A stretch of 64,000 nt of DNA from NCBI GenBank assembly GCA_016800925.1, contig JABCPU010000334.1, forward strand, positions 1 through 64,000. The letters run 5' to 3'. Shown one piece after another: positions 1 to 9,691 of this stretch. Source of the DNA: Suillus spraguei (taxonomy: Eukaryota; Basidiomycota; Agaricomycetes; Boletales; Suillaceae). The notes under the pieces are model-generated. The model had not been told where the DNA came from and ran no database searches. It saw only the letters and a program-made list of their open reading frames with translations. The position numbers and the translations under genes are program-made. Each line of letters starts with the position of its first letter. Position 1 is the first letter of the stretch.

Positions 1-1168
1 AGGACAATGAGGGCGCTGGCAGAACGAAGAAATATATATCTGGCACAGGATCAGCGCAGCGATCTCTATGCCAAGGGCTCTGCCAAACGTCATGAAAGTT
101 TCGAGTGTAATAGTCGAAGGATCCAGCCCATCGTAAGTGACGAAGAAGCGCTATTAGAAAATTTGTTCTTGACGAGTGGATTTTGATGATGGCTTTGGCC
201 AGAGAACTTTTCCCCATGCCCCCAGGACCGATCAATGCCAGGTGCTCATCGTGATGATAAGGTCCGTCAACTCTGCCACAAGATCATCACGGCCATAAAA
301 CATGAGGGGCGTGATGGAGGCATGGGCGGGCGATACCTGAATGATGGTGAAGGTCATACATTATTTGCCGAAATGACAACTTACTGGATGCCATGATCCC
401 ACGAGTGTTATGCCCTTGGGTCCCAAAAGCTAGCCTGTCCACCCCTGATTGCAATGCCGGTAATCGCTTCAGTCTAATGACATTACTTAGTAGCAGAAAT
501 TCAGGTGTAGTTAAGAAACATACTCTGAATAGCATGAGGGCCTTATCCAAGTCCTTGTCCCATGTGTCAATCCGGTCGCGATCGATGGCAACAGAGAAGA
601 GCCTGCGCAAAAATCCGTGCTCGTTCGACGACTCTACGTCGCTATTGATGCGGCTTACTGATCTGGACAGTGTTATTAAATTCTGGCGACTGTGACATTG
701 ATTCGACTCACTTGTTGAGCCGAGATAACGCACGCCCCAAATATCCTTGCAGGTCGTCTTCGGTGGCACCCTTGGTTGCACTTTCAAGGATATCCCTGAT
801 GGTCTCGCACATGTCAACTATCGCTTGAAATCGGACTTGTTCTTGATCACCAACTGTATAAATGTATGTCTTCATCAATCTTTCTGAGAGCTAAGCCAGC
901 GCACCTGCGCAATAGTCAAAATATTCGCAACTGTTCCAAGTATGCCTTTTGCCAGATCGATAGGCACGAGTTCTTTGGTAGCGTTGATGGCTGATATAGC
1001 GGCACCCAGAATCTGGGACACATTATCATCCTGGGACAGCTGGGTTTCAGAAGAGGGTTGTTTTGAGTCCTTCTATGATAGATCAGATATACGGTGGTGA
1101 CACCTCACACCTGCCTTCTTACCTCTAATTTTTTGGATCGTTTGAGTTTTACTTTCATTTTTAATGGG
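1..1168 (-). pseudogene. Partial decayed copy of the NLR gene 5' part
   Basis: This stretch matches 6331-7500, the 5' half of the intact-looking NLR gene, base for base with scattered changes. It keeps the RINSDVESS-type linker exon, the P-loop region in the correct frame (GPGGMGKS, near 210-240) and the same intron positions. It is broken: the initiator ATG used at 7503 is lost here, and one-base losses after the P-loop shift the frame. It runs off the left edge, so the rest of the gene may lie outside. It is best read as a relic of a tandem duplication of the NLR promoter and first exons, and it serves as the pre-insertion reference for the KDZ element. Confidence 0.8.
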
Positions 1169-1296
1169 GTCGGCTGGGGTTGTGTGGTGGACCGTGGTTC
1201 AGATTGCAGTGAGTTTCAGTCGCCGAACAAGCACCTCTACCTCGAGGTGGAGGGTGAGAAACTACGGCACGGCTTAACTGCATAAGCTAGTACGTA

Positions 1297-1304
1297 CTGG
1301 GCGT
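1297..1304. other. Unoccupied KDZ target site (empty site)
   Basis: The octamer CTGGGCGT occurs once here, joining sequence matching 7500-7637 directly to sequence matching 20309 onward. In the occupied locus the same octamer flanks both ends of the 12.7 kb element (7630-7637 and 20309-20316). Confidence 0.85.
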
Positions 1305-2040
1305 CTATCATATCCAGTTCCAGTCAGAACTTGCAGGCAGATTTGGGAAGGGATGTTTGCGTCTGATAAAACCCTTCATCAACTAATCGTGGGGAGAAGG
1401 GGATACTATATGCCAGATGCAACAGCCCCCATGTCCTTCTGGTTCCCGCCTTTGTACTCTCCCGGTCCCATAGCTCGTGTACCCGCAGAGACCTTGCCAC
1501 TCTCTCAGTTCATACAGGCCCATCTGTTGAATCAGTTGTGCGTACACTCGCCCAGTCAGTTATAGTTGCTTTCTTGTGACACCTCTCCCTTTCAGCTCCT
1601 CCAACTGAGTTGTGACAATAAGTCCTCCCTCCCGGCTCACCTGGGTACAAGGTATCGTCTAAATACTTGTCGGTGGATGCCATGTCCTGAAAATACACTC
1701 AGCTCGATTTGATAAAAACGGCCGTGGAGGACGAACATCATACCTTGTACCTTCGATAAAAGCTACCAAGTCTTAAAATAGAGGCCGGGAGAGGGAAATA
1801 TGACAGAGTGGAATTGACTTGATTTACGGTTGTAAGTACGCACAAACAAAGAAGAAGCTGACTGGAATCAGATAAGCGTTGAGAAAGCCCTGTCAACTTG
1901 AAGGTGACGTAAAAATTGAAATTGTTGTCAGTCAACACATGATTTATATATTAATTTCAAGCTTCAAGCTTTCAGACGTCTCGATCGTCTGATTCATCTT
2001 AGCATGTATCTTACTAACTTTGAATTCTAACAACGGAAAA
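1305..2040. repeat. Duplicated non-coding segment, copy 1
   Basis: This is collinear with 20317-21100, with many substitutions and small indels. No coding frame is preserved in either copy. It connects the NLR 5' region to an ASE1 fragment in both places, so the whole block was duplicated as a unit. Confidence 0.75.
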
Positions 2041-2525
2041 TAGGCGTCGTCCCACGATTCGCCTCTACAAAGCCTCTCGCCCAACTTCGTACCGCTTCTT
2101 GCGTTCATTTAGCTCGGCATGCAGTCTATCAACCCAAGCTACAGTGATCCCTTACATCCCACATAAATCTAAGATTGGTCAGGTGACGAGTCTTGTAGCA
2201 ATGAATCGAGTAGTTTGCTGAAGCATTCAAAGGACCTGAAACATTCATATTTATTGAAGAACTCCGAACTCGGGGACTTTTGGAAGGGCTATAGAGGGCC
2301 GTCGGGGAGATGAAGATGGACAAAGCATGTGATTGTCAGATTTCTCGATTGATGAAGGAGTGGGAGTCAATGGTCCGATGGTTGAGGATGCAAATAAATC
2401 TGCACTCGAATTGAGACACGACCATGGCAAAGAATATCTTGATGCAGCGAATGTTGAAGATTGGCAACTAGTGTTGTGATGGAGGATCAATGCCAAGTTC
2501 TGAGTAAAGTCAGTTGCCCACAGAG
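2041..2525 (-). pseudogene. ASE1 gene fragment, copy 1
   Basis: This matches 27963-28530, the middle of the ASE1/MAP65 gene on the minus strand, including the serine-rich stretch and the segment equivalent to PEFPNEHEYLRSLG. It has internal deletions and no usable frame. It is a dead fragment carried with the NLR 5' duplication. Confidence 0.8.
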
Positions 2526-2589
2526 TGAAGCTGTGACTACTTTTTGTGGGAGGCCAAAGACGTTATTGGTGCTGATCAATGCTTTGTTA

Positions 2590-3323
2590 CTCTTGTGCAG
2601 TTTTCTAGAACAGATATCCAGTGAGAAATCGTTGCTGGTGTTGTCGTTGATGATCCCAGCGCTCATTCACCCACCACAGAATTCAAGGGAGCTTTCTCTT
2701 TGTTTGACAAAGGTACGACTGACTTGATGTTAGTCATTGCTCCACCTTATCCGAAGCGATGTAGATGACAATGGCACGATCACTACCAAGGAGCTCGGCA
2801 CTGTGATGCGCTCACTAGGTCCAAATCCTACCAAAGCGGAGCTATAGGACATGATCAACGAGGTTGATGCTGATGGGAACGGCACGATCGACTTCCCAGA
2901 AATTCCTTACAATGTTAACGCGCAAACTGCGCGACACCGACAGTGAGGAAGAGATTAAAGAGGCATTTAAAGTGTTCAATAAAGACGGGAATGGCTATAT
3001 CAACGCTGCTGAGCTGAGACACGTCATGACGAACTTGGGTTAGTGGTGATACTCAGATATCAGTTATAAATTAACGTCATCTCTAGGCGAAAAATTATCT
3101 GACGCTGAGGTCGATGAGATGATTCGTGAGGCAGACGTCGATGTCGATGGCCAGATCAATTACGATGGTTTGTCCGCTTGTGTGCATCGTACTCATTTGT
3201 ACTCACGTGCCAATTGTGTTGCATCGATTCAGAATTTGACAAGGTTAGTATTTCGTCCATAGTATCTCAATCTTAGAAATCTGACCTTTCTAATTCTTTC
3301 GAAAGATGATGCTATCGAAATGA
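2590..3323 (+). pseudogene. Calmodulin pseudogene
   Basis: Translated pieces read in order [84 protein letters not shown], and end MMLSK followed by TGA (3321-3323). This is the calmodulin order of four EF hands. It is broken by an in-frame TAG where calmodulin has Gln (ELxDMINEVD, near 2847), and by one extra base after DFPE (near 2900) that shifts the next segment. The first intron also lacks a clear AG where the frame requires it. Introns are retained, so this is a decayed DNA-level duplicate rather than a retrocopy. Confidence 0.9.
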
Positions 3324-3509
3324 TGTGAAATGCATCATGTACATTAGAATTTACTTCATAATTCTACTACTTACTCTTGTCCTTATCTGTTCGAGTGACT
3401 CGGGTCCGCAGGCAGGTTCAACGTCCATTTGCTAATGTCAATCAGATTGTCTGAATCGTCGCGTGTGGAATGATGCCATCTGTACCATATGATTAGCTCC
3501 GCAGGTGCA

Positions 3510-3515
3510 TATATA
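3510..3515 (+). promoter_or_regulatory. TATA box of the 3589 reading frame
   Basis: TATATA lies 79 bp upstream of an ATG at 3589, with a TTCTTCACAG initiator-like sequence about 35 bp downstream of it. The spacing suits a fungal core promoter. Confidence 0.5.
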
Positions 3516-3588
3516 GGGGAGCACTCCAGTGCTGCGCTCCGAATCTTTCTTCACAGCTACTACCATAGTCCACCGCTGCCTGTAACAA

Positions 3589-3883
3589 ATGTCTCAACAA
3601 ACAAAAGATACCACAACTTCACCCAGTCACCAACAGGGACAGCAGGAGCAACAGTTTAGCATCCTTCCTCACCCCGCTGTACACAGCCGCCTTGCTTTCT
3701 ATTGCCTATAGTTTTGCTGATCAATTAATTCAGAAATCTAATGACCCGGCAGACTTGGTCGGGGGGCTTCAGTATGGTGCAGGTTTGACCAGCAAGCCTG
3801 AGTTCCATGCCTACCACGCTCGAGACCCGTATGTGCCTAGCAAGGACATCGTCAACAGCCTCGAAGCTCCATTGGTTTGTTAA
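3589..3883 (+). pseudogene. Short unrecognised gene, apparently frameshifted
   Basis: From the ATG at 3589 a Gln-rich N-terminus (SHQQGQQEQQ) runs to a stop at about 3710. A second frame then continues with a hydrophobic stretch (TPLYTAALLSIAYSFADQL) and a polar tail ending in SLEAPLVC and a stop at 3883. Joining the two needs one frame change near 3660. A good TATA box upstream argues that a gene started here. I do not recognise the family. It could also be two exons with a missed intron, but no convincing splice pair is visible. Confidence 0.35.
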
Positions 3884-4353
3884 GATGCATTCAGAACATC
3901 GTATACCTTTCTCATAGCTGTTCGTAGAGCCGTGAAGAACTTCATAGAAGGGCAGAGGAGCTCAATAAGAAGTAGGAGTTGCGTTGTCTCATACTCTCTA
4001 CAAAGGGTAGTATTTGGCAGTATATATGAATCGACGTACGGAATATTGTGTTCAGCTGTCCTACTTTGTATTATATACATGTCAGCGTTCGTGAGTGGTG
4101 AAACCCCTTCCCCAAACAATGCCCACAACTTCAAATCTTTCCTGCAGCAGTACATCGAATGGTATGCCAGCAATTTTCTTGGAGGGTGCACAATCCTACA
4201 GCCTTCCTATGTCATATTAATCTCAGCGCACACTTGAAGTATCATATTCACTTATATCCCGCGTTCATCTCATCACTGTCTTGTCCTATATCACGTTAAA
4301 ACTATTCGTATAATCATTAGAGATACAAGGGCAGGTTGTTACATGTATATGAT
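3884..4353. other. Intergenic, nothing recognised
   Basis: Two overlapping open frames on opposite strands (about 3880-4237) are present, but neither has recognisable protein character. No repeat was seen. Confidence 0.4.
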
Positions 4354-7300
4354 CTACAGAACGTTTGCAAATGGCGACTGACCCTCTAAAAATAATGACC
4401 ACCCTTTAAATCTGTCTGGCAGAACAAGGAATGGGTCACAACTGTACAAATGGCAGGGAGGTACTCCCATCTCGGTGCACAAAGACCGTGTTTCTGTGAA
4501 GTATCGTGCAGCTAACGTGAAGTCACCACGCACAAAGGCGATCTCCCCCAATCCCCGCTTGCTGTATGCTTTGAACCAAAGTTGTCCTTGGATATCACAG
4601 CCTTCAATGGTGGCGATGAAATGGGACTCCGCCCTGTCATATGCGCCTGCAGCGAGCTCGATGCACGCCGAGCCATAAGATCTATGGAGAAATACGTGTG
4701 CAGTGCGCAGCGCAAACGATTGGAGTAGTCCCGGGGCTGAGTTGATGAGCTCTCTCGCAAGAGCATGATCCCCCTGCTTGCTTGCAACAAGGGCCTTCGA
4801 CACGTTGTACCAATGGAATTGGACCGAATCATGTCCCTCGAACATCACTACGATTTTCTGTAGGATGTCCATGGCTTCCGATAATCTGCCTTCGCAAAAT
4901 GCTACCTCTGCAAGTCCCCAAAGTGCGTCGCGGCGGGCGAAATCTACAGTACTTGTGCATTGCGGGAGAAGGTCTTCAAAGTGTGTCTTCGCCTGGACGA
5001 TGTCTGCCCCATAGTAAAATTTGGCCCGCCAGTGCCAAATCTTGGACTGTAAGCCCCAGACGCGATCGTCCCAGGACTTTACAAATAATTCATCAGCAGA
5101 TGTTGTAGATGCGTACATCCGGGCTACATCTAAGTAAAACCAAACTTTGGCTTTTTTTGGTTTACTGAGATGCTCCCATGACTCGGTGTGTTGAAAGTCC
5201 GCTAGAACCTGTTGGGCTTCAATGAAGCGGCCTTGACACCGGTATATATCAGCACATGTGGTAACACATTCAGCTGCCATTTCGTGGTTGCCGGTAGTAA
5301 GATAGAGTGCCCCAGCAGCTTTGAAAGCCTTCATGGATTCTGTGTGCTGAGAAAGAGTGTTGTAGAGCCAGCCAAGCTCCCACAAGCAGTATGCTTTGGA
5401 CGATAGCGTGGAGGAGTTCTCGATGATGTTGAAAATAGCAGGGGTAAGGGAAGTTGGGCGAGGAAGATGCCACTGCAAGCATTTCAAAAATTTGCCGCAA
5501 GCACGATAAGTCTCTTCAGGGATGTGGGCGAGGTCGAAAGCAACGACATGCTCAATGTTGAGGTGATCCGAGATAATGATATCAGCATGACTATCTCGTG
5601 GTTGCCGACACAGTTGGACAGTGCGATAGTAGAAGGTCCGTATCCCTCGCAGACGTGTGGAGTCAGGAGGTGGCAACGAATCTTGCACATAATGTCGAAT
5701 GGGTGCGAGCATTTTGACGAAGCCGTCCTGACGATAGATGAAGGATTGCCTCCATAAAACATCACATATAGTGTCGATTTGCGGGATAGATGGTAGGATG
5801 CGCTTGGATAAAGCTTCGTTGAGACCCTGGGGCAAGAAGGCGATGACAGCCAAAGTATACCGAGCCTCCTCTCCGAGTTTCTGGATTGACGGTGAGCTGA
5901 GCGACAGCTGCATGGTGTATGACAGGCTTTGAAACTTTCCCTCGCCATGGTCTAGGACTGCACTGTGCCGATCCTTCCATCGCTCCAGTAACATGACCGG
6001 AGACCAACCGTTTTGCTGGGCAGCATTTGCGAGTAGATTGATGGAAAGCGGGTGATATCCCAAATCCTGAAGTAGGTTTGCTATTCCTCCCTCCATACAT
6101 TCACGACTGGCTAGGCGGTAAATTCGAAAAAACGCCTCCTGAGCAGAGCTCGAATCCAATGGAAGAATATCCTTGGTGATCCATGGTACATTCGGTGCGC
6201 TCCTTCTACTACGTGACGTGAGAATCAGGACGATACCAGGGATGCATGCAATTTCAGCAATAAATGATGGTATTTCGCCAAGCGCCGATGATGCGCTGGC
6301 CTCTTCAAAGGTCTCAGCATTATCAAGGACAACGAGGGCGCTGGTAGAACGAAGAAATGTGGATATCTGGCGAACAGGATCAGCGCCGGCGATCTCTATG
6401 CCAAGGGCTCCCGCGAAACGTGTCATGAAAGTGTCGAGTGTAATGGTCGAAGGATCCAGCCCATCATAAGTGATGAAGAAGCGCATATCAGAAAATTTGT
6501 TCATGACGAGTGACTCGTTAATAATTGCTTTGGCTAGAGAACTTTTCCCCATCCCCCAGGACCGATCAAAGCCAGATGCTCATTGTTGATGACAAGGTCC
6601 GTCAACTCTGCCACAAGGTCATCACGGCCATAAAACATGGAAGGCCGTGATGGAGGCACGGGTGGGCGATACCTAAATGCGATGAAGGTCATACATTATG
6701 TGCTGAAACGACAACTTACTGGATATCATTGGTCCTATGAGTGTTACCCTTGGGTCCTAGAGCCAGCCTGTCCACTCTGATCGCAATACCGGTGATCGCT
6801 TCAGTCTAAGGACATTACTTAGCAGGAATTCAGATATAGTTAAGAAACATACCCTGAATAACATCAGAACTTGATCCAAGTCCTTTTCCCATCTAGCAAT
6901 CCGGTCGCGATCGATGGTGACAGAGAAGAGCCGGTGCCAAAAACCTTGCTCCTTCGATGACTCTACGTCACTATTGATGCGGTTTACTGATCTGGACAGT
7001 ATGGTCATATTTTAGCGATGGCAACATTGGTTCAACTCACTTGTTGAGCCGAGATAATGCATGCCCCAAGTATCCTTGCAGATCATCTTCAGTGGCATCC
7101 ACAGTTGCTCCTTCAAGGATATCCCTGATTGTCTCGCACTTGTCGACTATCACTTGAAAATCGGACTTGTTCTTGATCACCGACTGTATAAACGTAGTAC
7201 TTGACCAATTTTGCTGAGAGATAGGACAACGCACCTGCGCAATAGTCAAAATATTCGCAATTGTTCCAAGGATGCCTTTTGCCAGATCGATAGGCACGAG

Positions 7301-7503
7301 GTCTCTGGTAGCGTTGATGGCTGATATAGTGGCACCCAGAATTTGGGCCACATTATCGTCCTGGGACTGCTGGGTTTCAGAAGAGGCTTGTTTTGAGTCC
7401 TTCTATGATAGATCAGATATACGGTGGTGACGCCTCACATCTGCCTTCTTACCTCTAATTTTTTGGACCGTCCGAGTTTTTCTTTCGTCTTTTTTGATGT
7501 CAT
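4354..7503 (-). CDS. NLR-like NB-ARC/TPR ATPase with a frame break in the P-loop
   Basis: This is a STAND ATPase of the fungal NLR-like class, presumed to act in non-self or stress sensing in the cytosol. Translation starts at 7503 (MTSKKTKEKLGRSKKLE, exon 7503-7453), joins exon 7402-7235 (KDSKQASSETQQ) and then exon 7183-7041. Further exons carry the linker FYGRDDLVAELTDLV and the NB-ARC domain. Visible motifs are Walker B LVVLDNAE, sensor LILTSRSRR and the GLPL-like GYHPLSINLLA. The C-terminal half is helical TPR-like repeats (CADIYRCQGRFIEAQQVL). The P-loop is abnormal: GPGG and MGKSS are in different frames because the C run at 6553-6557 is one base short of what the paralogue at about 220 shows. 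This could be a real inactivating deletion or a sequence error. The KDZ insertion lies 134 bp upstream of the start codon. Confidence 0.8.
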
Positions 7504-7629
7504 CGCCTGGGTTTGTGTGGTGGATCGTGATTCAGATTGCAGTGAGTTTCAGTAGTTGAACAAGCACCTCTACCTCGAGGTGGAGGGTGAGAAACTACGG
7601 CACGGTTTAACTGCATAAGCTAGTACGTA

Positions 7630-7637
7630 CTGGGCGT
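7630..7637. repeat. KDZ target-site duplication, left
   Basis: CTGGGCGT directly before the element end CACCCTTGGCA. It is identical to 20309-20316 and present once in the empty site at 1297-1304. Confidence 0.9.
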
Positions 7638-7724
7638 CACCCTTGGCAGCACTTTAGCGCCCGTCTCACGATCTATCAGGTGGGGTTTCTATGTTGCAGC
7701 AAACCTACCTGTGAGGTATGCCTC
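7638..7724 (+). repeat. KDZ left terminal inverted repeat
   Basis: It aligns with the reverse complement of 20221-20308 almost without gaps. The outer part matches poorly (CACC, GGCA and ACTT conserved). The inner part is strong, with GGGTTT.TATGTTG and AAAC.TACCT.TGAGGT in both. Confidence 0.8.
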
Positions 7725-8544
7725 TCCACAGAGGCTCCCTGTAATTGCCACAAGAGGTCCCTGCCCTTTTCTTAGTGTACTGCCTCTGTACTCCCAGAGG
7801 TTCGCGAGGGTAGGTATCAACCGCGCGAGGCCGTGCAGCACCCTCGCTGTTTAAAATAGTTGGTTCATATGTTTTACAACACATGTTTCAAACACGGCGA
7901 ATTCTCGATACTATCATGATGGTGCAACAGACAGTTCATTTGGTGTGAATAGGACAGAGACACTAACAACTCGAAGAAGCCATGAACATGAAAGGGATAC
8001 GATAAGACATTCAAACCACGAAGAAAATACACACTCGTTGTCCCTCTCTAACTACTAACAGGCCATCTATACTCATCATCACCCCATGCTGGTCCTGATA
8101 TTCACAAATACAAGACAAGCTTGTATTGTGCTCGAGCGTGTACACAGATGGAAGAGCGTGACATTGCAGACAACGGTGAAGGGACAGAGTAAGGATAGAA
8201 GGCAATATGATGCCGCACTTGAATCAACAGGATCACGTGCACGAATGCTGTGCCGATTAGTATATGCCATGACGGGAGGCTCGCGAGGATGAAATGGAGG
8301 TTCATGAGGGTCGAACAGAGGCTCTCGAGGGTCATATTAATTGCGTGAACATGAGAGAGAGGCACGAGCGGCTCACAGATCAAGTTCACTCCTACAGGCT
8401 GCGAACTGACAAGCTGATCAACTTCTCCTTCGTCCTCGGTAGCGGGATTGCTGACTCCTGTATCTTCATTATTGATGGCGGTGATCTGTGGGATGAGGTC
8501 GCTATGATTGGGTCCAACATCTGGCGAATGCTGCTGAACTGCCT
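7725..8544. other. KDZ left subterminal region
   Basis: This contains several short inverted GAGGC/GCCTC and ACCCTCGC motifs (7720-7860), probably transposase-binding subterminal repeats. Short GAGGGT/CTCGCGAGG-type repeats follow near 8270-8340. Open frames at 8102-8548 have no recognisable domain; they may be 3' UTR or a lost C-terminal exon of the 8545 gene. Confidence 0.4.
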
Positions 8545-9221
8545 TCAACCTCCAGGAGGGGGCGCCAGTGGTACCTCTACGAACATACGGAGTCTGCGTG
8601 AATTAGATGACGTGGGGCCAGAAGTTGAAGGAGAAGTGCCGCGCAGACGGGTCAGGCCACGCCTATCTATGCGTCCATTGGCAAACATTCGTCGCCCGCG
8701 AGTGTGAAGTGAATTAATGGGCGCTTCACCAATGATGACAGGGACACGTGAGGCCGTAAGACCTTTGCGAGCGTCTGTCGCAACAGATTTGACGGTGAGG
8801 GTGTTTTTCTTGAGGGCGTCCACAAGTCTAAAGCGCTCATACATTGTGAGATCGTGTATGCCCTTGCTCTTTGCCAGTGTCGGACGTCTCTCGCCGGGCA
8901 GAAGGATGTTGTCAGGGTAGTTTTCAAGGATACACCCACGATGGGCTAGAATGGAGGGTAGTGTCTTCCATGGGAAGTTTCCCCCTCGTCCGTCTAGGGT
9001 CCCTGTAAAATACTTAGCTGCTCTATACTATGATGTGAATGACACTTACCGAGAAGCGCTGTCAAACCACCAATGATGCAAGGTATTCCATCAAGCAACT
9101 TCCATCCCTCAGGATCACGGACCTGTCGCGACTCCAACCACTTGTCCAAGACCTCCTGGGCGTCCAACTTGTAGCGCGATGCCAAGCGTTCGAGAATATG
9201 ATCGAGCTGAGTGAGATCCAT
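8545..9221 (-). CDS. KDZ-borne short accessory protein
   Basis: Start at 9221 (MDLTQLDHILERLASRYKL), exon 9221-9050, a 47 bp GT-AG intron (9003-9049) and exon 9002-8545. The second exon encodes a module also present in the long neighbour: NFPWKTLPSILA, then a YPD...LPGE stretch, KGIHDLT and a downstream VIIGEAP...RRMFANGR segment. It therefore looks like a truncated or specialised paralogue of the C-terminal half of the 9692-13733 protein. Function is unknown. Co-residence inside a transposon suggests a role in transposition or its control. The 3' end is uncertain, because a splice site near 8550 could extend it. Confidence 0.55.
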
Positions 9222-9691
9222 GAAGAAGAAAAGCAAGAGGGAGGGGAACAACATAACTTCCATCGATAATTGATGATCGATAGAAGCAACACATGAGAGC
9301 GACACACCGGACGAAGTATTTTGAATGGCAAACGCCTTCATATATTATGTGCATGCTGCAAGGTCAGAGCCACGGTGGTGAAGTTGTTAGTACTGTAGTG
9401 ATTTTCGCAGACTCTTATGTTCGATCCTCCGACTATGCATTTTTCGATCTCTTATTTTTTTGATCATGTGATCTCGAAGTACTGCCAAACAAGTCTTACA
9501 AATGTTCCCACACAGCTTGAGGCAAACGGGTGTTCTCGGTCACTACATTCAACTAACTTGAGACAGGAAAGCGTGGGGTAACAAAATGACCGTCACTACA
9601 CTAAAAAGGTGAAAGCAAAGGTATCAGCAGGAGTCTGCCTACTAAAGGGCAGAAGAGAAATGTTGGTAAAAGCAAGCACAAGAAAAAGGTA
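9222..9691. other. Spacer between the two accessory genes
   Basis: AT-rich sequence with no coding frame of note. It would hold the promoter of the short gene and the 3' UTR of the long one. Confidence 0.4.

Noticed and set aside
3880..4237. Two overlapping ORFs on opposite strands
   Set aside because: Antisense shadows of each other, without protein features.
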